Assembly (NCBI GenBank): GCA_964016985.1
Contig: OZ024823.1
Location: 136,544,112-136,608,111 of the forward strand
Source of the DNA: Anodontia alba
Lineage: Eukaryota > Mollusca > Bivalvia > Lucinida > Lucinidae
DNA length: 64,000 nt
Reading direction: 5' to 3'
In this document: piece after piece, positions 30,142 through 40,135 of the stretch
Numbering within the stretch: position 1 is the first letter of the stretch
Layout of the letters: each line of letters starts with the position of its first letter
Notes under the pieces: model-generated
What the model was told of the DNA's origin: nothing
The model's input: only the letters and a program-made list of their open reading frames with translations
Databases searched by the model: none
Made by a program: the position numbers and the translations under genes

Positions 30142-30419
30142 TAAATTTCCACATTAAACGTGGACTGAAGTTTTGCTCTCCTTGCTCCTGTTATCGTCTA
30201 GCTGGGCGGCTGTTGTCGTTCAAACATTGTCCCAACTTACCTGCCTGCCTGACTGTTATCTCTGATTTGGTGTAATTTCTATACTCTACGTATATAGGGT
30301 CCCAAACTGAACGTTGCAAGCAGTGTAAACCCACACCAGCATATGCACAATATGCCATGGAATAAGCAACTGACAGGGAGGAGAATGGATACATAATCAC
30401 GGGAGGCAACCCAGCCAAA

Positions 30420-30560
30420 TTTGTTTTGTCTCCCTCCCTTCTTCTCTAAAAAGGGAGGAATTTTCTCCTTTTGGTGCAGCTTCTTTCCTTAAGAGAAGAA
30501 ACATTTTTAGAAAGGTCCTCTTGTGCAAGAAAGCAAATGGGGTGCCACAGAAGTTGTCTT
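30420..30560. repeat. Family I-like remnant
   Basis: TTTGTTTTGTCTCCCTCCCT and AAGGGAGGAATTTTCTCCTT recall the reversed family I right end and hairpin, much altered. Confidence 0.35.
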
Positions 30561-30734
30561 CCGTGTTACACATGACGGAAAATCGACCCATTTTAACCAG
30601 TCGCCATGAAAAAAAAATAAAACCTATGCATTCGGACGAAGATGCACATCTAAACTGTGTAGACCTAGATCAGACGCCATATAACTTTAACTGTGAAGTA
30701 GGAACTATGAACTGTTCATTCTAATGCACTCGCG

Positions 30735-30845
30735 TATGTAACGCGACGTCTGATTGGATAACGTCAAAAATTTGCGACGGTATATTCTGCGATATACTGT
30801 CGCAAATCCGACGTCATCACGTAACGTCGCTTCTCATTGGCTGGC
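30735..30845. repeat. Small hairpin with CRE- and CCAAT-like words
   Basis: AATTTGCGACGGTATATTCT and GCGATATACTGTCGCAAAT form an inverted pair. Around it GTAACGCGACGTCTGATTGG and GTAACGTCGCTTCTCATTGG are diverged direct repeats, and CGACGTCATCACGTAACGTC contains TGACGTCA-like words. These resemble promoter elements, but no transcript follows that I can see. Confidence 0.4.
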
Positions 30846-30932
30846 ATTTGGTTTTACGCAGCTCACAGCACTTGTCGTTTTGTGCAAACAGTACATTTTT
30901 TCAATAGAAAAAATGAATAAATGCATTAGAAT

Positions 30933-31099
30933 GGGGATAACTGCATCAAATTTGTCATTTGGGGAGGTAAATCGGCGGTTTTACGGTCGCAAATTACGTT
31001 TTACGGCTCCGCTGACGCGTCGCCGTAAAACGAAATTTCCGACCGTAAAACCGCCGATTTACCTCCCCAAATGCCAAATTTGAAAGCAGTTATCTCCTA
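30933..31099. repeat. 167 bp foldback with GC-rich loop
   Basis: Left arm GGGGATAACTGCATCAAATT, TTTGGGGAGGTAAATCGGCG and GTTTTACGGTCGCAAATTAC is mirrored by GTAAAACGAAATTTCCGACC, AAACCGCCGATTTACCTCCC and CAAATTTGAAAGCAGTTATC. Loop GCTCCGCTGACGCGTCGCC. Arms about 70 bp with few mismatches. Single copy here. Confidence 0.75.
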
Positions 31100-31833
31100 A
31101 TTATTTACTGTACTCTCTTGCACAGAGATTTGATAACTCAATTCATTGAAACGGAACGGAAATTGTAAGCGCTGAAAGTTGAGCGTATATTTACTGCAAA
31201 CCATGAATTTAGATATAGGACGTACGAACTGTGAAGTGTGAAATGTGAATTGAGAAGTATGAGCTAAGAACCGTGAGATGTCCTTTCCCTTTTCGCCACA
31301 TCAAACTCTAAATGCATTTTCACATATTCAATAGCTATTTGACCCCCTGAGAGTCAAGATGCGATACGTTCAAGTATGTTTTTACGTTGTAGCCCAATTC
31401 TTCCTCAATTTCTGCTTATATTAATTATTCTAAATTATTATAATTGAAATGAAAACCTTGTGCTCTTATTTAATAGGACATATTGAACTAAGACAACAGA
31501 CCTATGAAACTGATACAACTAATTAGATATCAGTTTCAATTTATCTTGGAAATAGCAACAAATACTAAATAATATAAATATGACTTATCTTCTGCTACTT
31601 TTATTACGATCTCTCGTGCATTTTATTAAATAGGAATAACAAATGTGGCATTAGACAGACACTTTGACGTACTCCTGAGCTGCATTTAATTAAGCATAGC
31701 ACAGTTGGACCACTGACCACAGATAAGATAGATAATCTAATATTGTAGGTTTGTTTATTTGCAGTCACTGTAACATGGCCAACCCGTCAGCTTATATAAA
31801 GCATGTTTCGTAGATATTCAAACGATCTAATGA

Positions 31834-31859
31834 GTCCCCCCCCCCACAAACCACCCGCA

Positions 31860-31904
<45 letters not shown>
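31834..31904. repeat. C-run and (CA)n microsatellite
   Basis: Ten C followed by ACAAACCACCCGCACC and about 21 CA repeats (31861-31903). Confidence 0.92.
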
Positions 31905-31905
<1 letters not shown>

Positions 31906-32149
31906 CTTCATTCATTTAAAATTGCAGCGTTTAGATTACACTCACAACTAATTCGAGTGGGGAGTTGAATATGACTATTTATTTCGGTAAAGCTGCACCA
32001 GGAAATAGTCGTTTGAGGAACACAGAGGTATCTAGATCGAGCCTTTCAAATATTGTGAGCATGAGTAAGTATTTACAACAATGAAAGTGAGTCTACAAGC
32101 CAAGGAGCTTCCTATAATAATCGATGAAAATACATGTATACAGTTTTAA

Positions 32150-32150
<1 letters not shown>

Positions 32151-32181
<31 letters not shown>

Positions 32182-32200
32182 TTCTCTCTCTACCTCTACC

Positions 32201-32251
<51 letters not shown>
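32151..32251. repeat. (TC)n then (TG)n microsatellites
   Basis: TC tract 32151-32191 with two interruptions, a short TACCTCTACC linker, then about 24 TG repeats (32203-32250). The repeat strings in translation are not protein. Confidence 0.92.
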
Positions 32252-32253
<2 letters not shown>

Positions 32254-32859
32254 AGGGTGTCGCACATGCTTGAAATGATAGACATACAAACTGACTTGTT
32301 TCATCAAAACATGATACAAGCTCCATTACATATCACTTTTGGCCATGTCACTCCTCTCAAAGGATACAATTTGACGCTGATATTTTGCACTGACAAGTAT
32401 GTAGGTCTCCGCGTTTCATTCAAGTAACGTGTATTGTTTCTAGAGCAACTGCTGTACCGAGGAAACGGAATATTATTAAATTATCTTTTTCAATTAATAT
32501 TTTTGTTTATAATATAAGTCCCCTTTCTTTGTTTGGGCAAAAGCAGGCTTAACCAGTTTTAATAATTCTCTATGAAATTCAATTAATGATCATTACGAAA
32601 CAGACGCATAGTTCACGAACTGATAGGTCGAAAGGTCAAATCGAAGGTCGCACGATAACAGATCTAATCAATATGTCAAGGAATTGACTCCTACAAATTC
32701 CATCACAATCATTAGGGACAATTTGATTGGTTTAAAATCTTATGATAACATTCAGAGACTGCAGAACCAGAACCTGATAATTAAAGAATCTGCCTGTTAC
32801 CAAATCAACACTATAGTTATTCCGTTCTCATAAGTCACCAAGTGTAACAGCTTATGCAA

Positions 32860-32928
32860 GAAGAAGAAGAAGAAGAAGTAGTAGTAGTAGTAGAAGAAGA
32901 AGAAGATGATGATGATGGTGAAGAATAA
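32860..32928. repeat. Triplet microsatellite AAG/TAG/GAT
   Basis: Successive blocks of AAG, TAG, AAG and ATG triplets. Confidence 0.9.
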
Positions 32929-33289
32929 AATGATGAAATAAAGACACTTTGAACACATTATCATTATATTGTGAAATGAGAAAAACGTAACGGTTCGGTG
33001 CGTCATTCAGAGAAATTGAGATAAATTTGGCAAATAGACTTTCTGACATTTTTACAAATGAGACAACGTTTGTGACTTCCTGTTTGCTTTTCTATACAAC
33101 AAATCCTTCCTAAGACGTCCTCTTGCAGTCTCATAACTGTTTTTTGGAGAACATAAAAGAAAGACTAATTTTGTATTAAACATAATGGGATGCATAGTTA
33201 GAATTGTTTTAATATTAGTCGGGATGCAGTCGAATCTGTGTATAACTGAAATCAGACCAATCTATTCTGGATTTAATAGTTAACTCTTT

Positions 33290-33492
33290 CACTGCCATAG
33301 GCGATAATAATAACTTTTGCAAACAACATAGATCCAGATGAGACAGCTCAATGAGCCGTCTCATCTGGATCTAGGCTGTTTGACATTCAGTCTTTCAACT
33401 TTACATATAAACTTCTTTCCAAACGATAGTTTGTTAAAATAAAAAAAAGCAGACGATAAAAGTCGTCTGAAATTTGGCACCGAAAGAGTTAA
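33290..33492. mobile_element. Family G element, TTAA-flanked
   Basis: TTAACTCTTTCACTGCC at the left, CACCGAAAGAGTTAA at the right: tips CTCTTTC with TTAA outside. Hairpin AGATCCAGATGAGACAGCTC / GAGCCGTCTCATCTGGATCT (33350-33392). Other G copies have ATCCTGATGAGAC/GTCTCATCAGGAT; here both arms carry CCA/TGG instead of CCT/AGG. Non-coding. Confidence 0.78.
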
Positions 33493-33514
33493 AGAGACTT
33501 AATACACTTGGTAG

Positions 33515-33705
33515 TTGTTCTGCAATTTTGTACAACGGAGGCAGCTTTTGTGTCTTCCTGTTTTGCTTTCCTGCACACCAAAATCCCTTTGCTCTAAAAG
33601 GAAATAATTTGCTCCCACTGCGAGCAAACTTTTTCCGTCAGGAATAGATCCATTTACAGATGAGATAAACAATTTTGACAGTTACCTCCGCTGAAAGTGT
33701 GTCAA
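33515..33705. mobile_element. Family I element, diverged
   Basis: GTGTCTTCCTGTTTTGCTTT, CTCTAAAAGGAAATAATTTG with hairpin TTTGCTCCCACTGCGAGCAAA, GATAAACAATTTTGACAGTT and CCGCTGAAAGTGTGTC. A fragment of the same leader lies at 33043-33110. Confidence 0.6.
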
Positions 33706-33710
33706 TAGCA

Positions 33711-34340
33711 CTAGTCAGCACGGACATCAAATAGAAGGACAAATAAAACGATTTCCTTATATGATCACTGTAAGTTCTTCTCTTTTTGTCATGCTTTTTC
33801 AGTGACCACCATTGTTACACGCGAGTTGTTTGTTCACAAGAAATCTTGTGATTGCTGTAGTGTAAAGGTATGTTTGTCCTACTATTGTATGTTATTAATC
33901 TTTTATAGCCATTTTATAAATGTGTCACTGAGGGCTATTCAACTTAAATTCGAGAAACTCGATGTTGGTGATGCGCAGTCTGCGTTTGTTGAATGTTCGT
34001 GTATGGCGTTGTACACATTTAATTCAGTGTTCAGCTCGTTTGCTACAGAAATGCAAGAACACTGGTTACCTGTGGTGACGTAATAAGTTAGGTAGCAGGT
34101 TGCTGTGGTAAATAAATGAGCTGTGTTAATTGCTCCACAGAGATAACGGTCTGACAATTCAGATAAGAAAGTTAGACAATTAGTGCCACAACTATTCTGT
34201 TACTTGTAACTGATCTAACGGTCTATCAACAATGATCTTATTGACATTATTTGTAAGCAGACCTGGTCACAATGACTTGAGTTGTTGAAAGATTATCATG
34301 CGTTATTAACAGCATAGGTAACCAGGTCAGCTGATGCACA
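33711..34340. other. No convincing gene
   Basis: A plus-strand open frame of 93 codons (33802-34083) has several cysteines near its start but no motif I recognise, and no splice or promoter context marks it out. Left unannotated as a gene. Confidence 0.4.
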
Positions 34341-34577
34341 ACTCATGAAAAAACTGCATTTATGCCATATGCAGGAAATGAAGACCTGGATAAGACTGTG
34401 CATATGCACGTTCTGGTCAGACTAGTACTTTTCTATATTCTATCGTATTTTGTATGAGATTAATGAAGCAAATACGCAAACTGATCTGGCTTTCGGTGCC
34501 AATAATAGCTATCATGGCCATTTTCTTCACTGCATTAAATCATTATAGGAAATTGGCCGTATTTTCTGACTTCATTA

Positions 34578-34822
34578 AATGGGCCGCGCCATGCGAAAAA
34601 AAGTGTCTTGTGGCAAATGCGGACAGCGAAGGCCCAGATCAGCCTGCGCATCCGCGCAGTCTGATCAGGGCCTTCGCTGTCCGCAAACAGAACCATTTGA
34701 TACTATAGAATGTTTCAATGGAGAGCAAATGCCCGGATGAGACTTTAAGCAGGTGCAGGGTGATGTGAATCCGCACATTTTGCGCATGCTCGAAGACAGC
34801 TTTCCGCTTGACGCGGCCTAAA
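34578..34822. mobile_element. Family E variant with GGGCCGCG ends
   Basis: Ends GGGCCGCGCCATGCGAAAAA and TTTCCGCTTGACGCGGCC, akin to the 6146 variant. First hairpin is superb: GCGGACAGCGAAGGCCCAGA, CAGCCTGCGCATCCGCGCAG, then TGATCAGGGCCTTCGCTGTC (34618-34683). The second hairpin is eroded. Stem GGCCC/GGGCC replaces the ATTC/GAAT of other copies on both arms. Confidence 0.75.
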
Positions 34823-34987
34823 TAATACCGTAAGAAACGGGTAGCACTATTTAGTTATTTCAACAGGAACATTATAACATATTTGAAACGAAACGAAGGT
34901 CAAGGGCATAAATTCGTACAAGTGTACGACAAGGGCACATACTGGTACTTTGATGCTGGAGTAGATATTGAGAAGACGATATATGGT

Positions 34988-35034
34988 TTTTCTTTTTTCT
35001 TTTTTTTTTTTTTTTTTTTTTTCTTTTTTTTTTT
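34988..35034. repeat. Poly-T tract
   Basis: About 45 bases, nearly all T with two C interruptions. No retroposon body recognised next to it. Confidence 0.9.
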
Positions 35035-35107
35035 TAGAAGAGAATTGGCGTGCTCGAAAGAAAACCGGAAGTCACAAAAATTGTCAACCCTGCGAAATGG
35101 CAATCAA

Positions 35108-35427
35108 CATCACGAAAACACGCCTATATAGTTTTGACCCCCTTAAACCCTACTTTCATATAGTAAAACTGGGGTTTACAGGGGTATACATTATTTTTCT
35201 TATATCTGCTCAAAAACATAGATTTTGGGTACTCATTAGGACCGCCTCGCCGAGGCGCTTCTAACGAGTACCATTAGGACCGCCTCGCCGAGGCGGTTCT
35301 AACGAGTACCCACAATCTATATTTTGAGCAGAAATATGACAAATATCACAATTTTTTTTTATCTGAAAATTTTCGGTTTTTGGACGTGAAATTTTCTATA
35401 TATTTGAGTAGGTGTGTTTTCGTAATG
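35108..35427. mobile_element. Family A foldback with duplicated core
   Basis: CATCACGAAAACACGCC to GTGTTTTCGTAATG, otherwise like the 22874 copy. The middle of the central palindrome occurs twice: CATTAGGACCGCCTCGCCGA starts at 35234 and again at 35272, each followed by GGCG and TTCTAACGAGTACC. The element is about 40 bp longer than its relatives. Confidence 0.85.
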
Positions 35428-35786
35428 AATCTTCCAAATGTTTCCTGTTCCCTGAACCACTTCTTGAAAGCAGTATATAAATTCGAAGAGACGAACCCGG
35501 AATAAGCAATATGTAGAATTAAAGAAAGCACTGTCAATGGATACATATATCCAAAATATTCCGAAGTGAGAATCCTTTGGAAATACAGAACAGATCGAAA
35601 ACAGAAAATAGCAGACTGTTCATTAAGGAATGATGAAAAATCTGCAACATTCTTCATGTCCATATCAGCGCCTTGATCTGGGTTCTATTTTCACATTTGA
35701 ATAGATTATAAAAGGAACGATCCTTATGAGCAAAGAACACAACCACAGAACTGAAAACTGTTCACGTGTCAAGTTTTCTGGACCAA

Positions 35787-36025
35787 GGCCCAGTTGTTCA
35801 AAGCTAACGGCGTCGTGAGTTAACGATTCGTTAAAATTTACATCGAGTGATACGCAATATACTGAAATTTTTTGCTGAAAATGTGTGTAGCTTTTGCAAA
35901 GCAAAAACTACTCACATTTTTTCAACAAAAAATATCAGAATATTGTGTATTGAATCCGCTAAAACAGTTAACGAAATGACCCTGAACGAGTTCGTTAAGC
36001 TAACGACGCTTTGAACAACTGGGCC
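35787..36025. mobile_element. Family R MITE (GGCCCAGTTGTTCAAAG)
   Basis: Left end GGCCCAGTTGTTCAAAGCTA, right end GCTTTGAACAACTGGGCC. Further inverted words follow: TTAACGATTCGTTAAA near the left, AACAGTTAACGAAATGACCC near the right, and GAAAATGTGTGTAGCTTTTG facing CAAAAACTACTCACATTTTT in the centre. 239 bp, no open frame. Target duplication unclear. Confidence 0.75.
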
Positions 36026-36690
36026 CAGACTAGCTAGTTAGCTAGACCAGTTTTGGCCAGTTAGGCCTCATCACTGACCTTCGTATACATTTTCAAAAGT
36101 CCTGAAATGGGCTCAATCTGTATGCTAAACTATGAGCCCAATAGCCCCAAATGATCAGAACATTTAATAATATCAATGCTGTACAGAAGTACGGGCCTCC
36201 ATGCAAGCAACATTTGCTACGATCGTGAAATATTCCGAAGTATCTTTGGCAATACATTACCGGAGAGAAAAAAAAAAAATAAATAAAAAACACACACACA
36301 CAGGTAATAGAAAGTAGCAGAAAATAACCATCAAAAGTAGAATAGACACGAACATACGCATCATAACTCACTGCATACGAACCACCACGTAGACAATAAT
36401 ACTCTTATGTCAGTCTACGATATGACTAGAAGCAATAGGTAAACTAGGCGGTCAAACTAATAAAGGATCGATGCAAGTGATAAAAAAATGTTCGGTTTGT
36501 CTAATTCTTTGACTTTTCAATGATTTAGAGGTACCATACCTGTGTTGATGCTTGGTGGTATTTGTTACAGAAAAAAAAAAAAAATACACATAAGAAAGAA
36601 CTCATCCGTCTTTATCATTCGAATTAGGAGGTATTAGGAGGTAGCGTATTTACCCTACATGGACATCTTAACTATCTTCTTTTCGTACTT
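36026..36690. other. No recognisable feature
   Basis: Short A-rich and CA-rich tracts (36270-36302, 36571-36583) in otherwise unremarkable sequence. Confidence 0.4.
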
Positions 36691-36696
36691 ATCCTA

Positions 36697-36895
36697 AATA
36701 TTGGAGCAGAAAATGTAAATGAAGTTGACCAGGAAGGCTACAATCACGAAGAACACCAAAAGTAGTGAAGGAAGACGAGAAAGAAGACGAGGTGAGGAAG
36801 AATAAAATCAAGACACGATGACACAGATGCATTAACCGACAGACAGACAAACAAATAAGAACTGCCAGAGAAGAACCACCTTGGTCCATTTTACT
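36697..36895 (-). repeat. Dispersed repeat O, diverged fragment
   Basis: GACCAGGAAGGCTACAATCA, CACGAAGAACACCAAAAGTA and AACAAATAAGAACTGCCAGA follow the reversed O order weakly. Confidence 0.4.
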
Positions 36896-36914
36896 ACATG
36901 TTGATGTGTCTAAA

Positions 36915-37020
36915 ACTGCTGAGTGAATGGCAGACAGTGCAGATCCTGATCAGATTCTACATAACATCTGATCTGGATCTAAATTGTTTGTTTAGGCCTG
37001 TCTGTCCCAAATACTTAAGG
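36915..37020. repeat. Family F hairpin, worn
   Basis: CTGCTGAGTGAATGGCAGAC, AGTGCAGATCCTGATCAG, then CTGATCTGGATCTAAATTGT and TTAGGCCTGTCTGTCCC. The flanking words match those of the hairpins at 45244, 51025 and 57404, showing what normally stands left and right of the stem. Confidence 0.65.
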
Positions 37021-37053
37021 TTATTACGCAGGCTAGCAATTTCAAGGATGCTT

Positions 37054-37159
37054 CCAGCGGGCACATGATGTTTCACAACGTCGCATTAACGTCGATGCAA
37101 CGCCATGGCGTTGCATCGACGTTAACGCAACGTTGTGGAAACGTCATATGACCGCTGGG
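37054..37159. mobile_element. Family C palindrome with TT duplication
   Basis: CCAGCGGGCACATGATG to CATATGACCGCTGGG; TT on both sides. The centre is GCAACGCCATGGCGTTGC where other copies have GCAACGTCATGACGTTGC: one change on each arm that preserves pairing. Confidence 0.85.
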
Positions 37160-37442
37160 TTAGAACTGTATAATAAGCCATCTTCAGTGGTATGCCATAT
37201 TATGTGATTGTGGCTCTTCCTATAGGCAGTTTTTATACTATTTGGCATAAAGTATCCACTTCTTGTATTATTAAACAACAATCATCGTTTTCATAATATG
37301 TACAATCTCCTCCAGGGATGGGACAGCAGGGCATATACAACATAATACAGACGTGAGTTTCGAGTGCCCCCTCGCCCACTTTTCAAGCTTGGAGCACATC
37401 GAGCCAATTCTGGTTTCTTTGCTATAGGTGTTGGTGGTGAAT

Positions 37443-37512
37443 ATGTGTGTGTGTGGGGGGGGGGGGGGGCGGGGTGGGGGGGGGGGAGGGGGAAGTGGGG
37501 GATGGGGGTGCA
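37443..37512 (+). repeat. (GT)n and long G-runs
   Basis: GTGTGTGTG followed by a 17-base G run, CGGGGTGG and further runs up to 11 G. Strong sequence potential for G-quadruplex. Translation gives glycine or proline strings of no meaning. Confidence 0.85.
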
Positions 37513-37801
37513 TATGCAGCATCGCAAACTATAATGCCGCATATGAAGAGACTGGTTCATTGGGTCCATTCTGAATACTTGAAAATCGAACACCGCTTAA
37601 AAACCAGTGCTAGGGAGCGTATGCACTCTCGCAAATTACAGTGTTGCATATGAAGAGACTTAATAAAACCGAGTCTCCGATTTTCGATCTTTTGTGTGTC
37701 CCTTGTTTCCAAAGGCAACCTTTCAGATTTTTATTGGAATATATGTGCATATATTAGCTCGTATTTTAGGAGGCAAATATGGATGTTCCGTTTCCCGAAA
37801 T

Positions 37802-37802
37802 G

Positions 37803-37836
<34 letters not shown>
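37802..37836. repeat. Poly-A tract
   Basis: 34 A in a row. The preceding sequence is not recognised as a retroposon. Confidence 0.9.
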
Positions 37837-37837
<1 letters not shown>

Positions 37838-38095
37838 AAGATACTCAGCAAATATTGCAGTATACAAAACTGTATTTTCTCATCTCATTTCAACACAGAG
37901 TATATGATTGGGTCTCAGATTGTTAGATTGACATCTTGAATACATGCGTTGGTCTGGTTTTACAAACGCACACCCTTGCCACAATAAGTTAAGTTACCCT
38001 CCACACACCCCAAGAGAAAATCTCAGAGCACTTGACAATAAATACATTATAATTCAAAGGAAATACATTTGTATAGAGACATTCGGTGGGCGGTA

Positions 38096-38310
38096 TTAAC
38101 CTTTGCGACTCTCTGGGCTAATGCGACATACAACAAATTTGATGATATTTTTTGTGCACAGAAAATACGTTTGCGTTTTTGACATTTCATTCAAATTATC
38201 TCCAAAGGGACAATTCGCACGGAATGTCAAAGCCTATTTTCTTGGAAAAAAATAAGATAAATATTTCAATGTCATCTATTAAAATTTTTACCAAGCATGG
38301 AAAGCGTTAA
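38096..38310. mobile_element. Family H element, TTAA-flanked
   Basis: TTAACCTTTGCGACTCTCTG to CAAGCATGGAAAGCGTTAA. Inner arms GACATTTCATTCAAATTATC and GACAATTCGCACGGAATGTC face each other. CAATGTCATCTATTAAAATT is the worn version of GTCGTCTGCTGAATT. Reversed relative to 63572. Confidence 0.72.
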
Positions 38311-38689
38311 ACTCTCGGTATCAGGAGAACCGTAGATCATATTAAAACCATATGTTTCATCAAGGAGCCAATAAAATATGTCTAAGACGGATTATCTGAT
38401 AATCTTGCGTTGCTTGAGATAAACCAATGAAGAAAATGTGATTTTCTTACATTAGCGGAACAGCTATGATTTGAGTTGTTTAAAGTAACGAAATAACAAC
38501 CTCCGTTCTTATTTTTGACGTCAAGCATAATTCTATTTTCAACAGCGAAAAGACTTTTTTTTTCTCTGTAACTTGTAAAAAGGACTTTTGAAAGTAATCA
38601 CGTTGGTCTGGTCATTCGTTTTTTTTGTAATTAGGAACATTAGGTTCATTTCTGCAAAGGGGACTCTAGTATAAGTATACCCTTTATAA

Positions 38690-38770
38690 AAATGTATGTA
38701 TGTATGTATGTATGTATGTATGTGTGTATGTATGTGTTCGTGCGTGCGTGTTCATGCGTGCGTGCGTGTA
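38690..38770. repeat. (TATG)n / (TGCG)n microsatellite
   Basis: TATG repeats 38693-38722 grading into GTGCGTGCG repeats to about 38768. Confidence 0.88.
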
Positions 38771-39363
38771 AAATATAAGTGTAAGACAACCGTGAATGTG
38801 GTGAATAAACACATTAGAACATAGACTGCCAAGAAACAAATAATCATCCAACAATGTGATCAATGACGAAGGAAAGAATCTAAGCACGCTCTGATGGGTC
38901 GCCATTAATAACCCCTGAGAAAAACATGTGAAACCTACTATCGAAGTGAGAAAATGGCACTTTGGAAGAACATAACATGATTAGTCAACTGTCCGTAAAT
39001 ATTTTCAATATTTACTCTGTAAACAAGGGAAAAACATAGAGATTTAATATACTGATGAAGCTCATTGAGAGTGACATTGAATATAAACGAGATACATAAA
39101 GCATTGGGAGCTGTCACTCAGCGTAACCTCTGTTTTCATCAAAACTCAATCATATACTGATTACAGCTTTTACTGTGGGAACCAACTGTAATGCCATGGG
39201 TGACGTCATTAATCATGCTTATAAAACTGAAAACAAATATAAGACTGTCTTAGGGCTGTCTATCATAGTTTGAGAATTACTCTTGCGAATGATTGGCAGT
39301 ATCATTTTTTTTCTAAAAGAATAGTGTGCAGAGACCATAACAAATAGAATTCTGTAGCTACTT
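38771..39363. other. No recognisable feature
   Basis: No repeat family, RNA gene or credible coding region. Confidence 0.4.
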
Positions 39364-39465
39364 CCCAGCGGGCACGCTACGTTTAGACAACGTGAAATCG
39401 TCGATGTAACGTCATGACGTTGCACCGACGTTGATGTGACGACATAGTGTTGCGTGCCCGTTGGG
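39364..39465. mobile_element. Family C palindrome, eroded
   Basis: CCCAGCGGGCACGCTACG to TGCGTGCCCGTTGGG. The centre ACGTCATGACGT is kept; the outer arm words are mutated independently. Confidence 0.75.
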
Positions 39466-39519
39466 ATCACACACTGTGGCATCTTTTGAGGATATTCATG
39501 ACAAGAAATATTTAATGAG

Positions 39520-39577
39520 TGTCACATCGGGATGAAAAATTATAAGAGTTTCACATCCGGATGAAAAATTATAACTG
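39520..39577 (+). repeat. Short tandem duplication
   Basis: GTCACATCGGGATGAAAAAT followed by TTCACATCCGGATGAAAAAT, both continuing TATAA: a 28-bp-period tandem pair just before the large array. Confidence 0.75.
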
Positions 39578-39579
39578 CT

Positions 39580-40104
39580 AAACAAGAGGCCCATGGGCCA
39601 CAATTCGTTCACCTGAATATTTGCAAATGCCATGCAACAGTCTTCTAGTATTGCCACAGCAACTGGGACACAAAGTTGACCATACCATAAAAAGGTCAAC
39701 GGTCATCCTAGTCTCATCATTTTAACAAATTTGGTAGACCTTGAGTTCCCAATGCTGTATACCAAGATTCAGTCTCAAAGCTTTCTTAGTACTAGAAAAA
39801 AAGATTTTTAAGTGTTTTTACCATATATTAGCATTGCAGCCATCTTGTTCAATGATACAGAACCATTTGAACAAATTGTCAACATTCCTTCGACAGAAGG
39901 CCTCTTGTGAAATCTGGTGAAAATTGGTCAAGTGGTTTTAGAGAAGAATACGTTTAAAGATTTCATGGTTTTATACCTGTATATAGCACAAGGGCAAGGG
40001 CAGATAACCCCCAGGGGTGGGGGCAAAATTTTGATCCGAACAAAACATTTTACTACTTTAATCATACATTGTAAGTTTCTATCATTAATCTTAAATACAT
40101 ATTG

Positions 40105-40135
<31 letters not shown>

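Noticed and set aside
33802..34083. 93-codon frame with several cysteines
   Set aside because: No zinc-finger spacing, no recognised family and no transcript signals.
34900..35103. Poly-lysine or poly-phenylalanine frames
   Set aside because: Translation of a poly-T tract.
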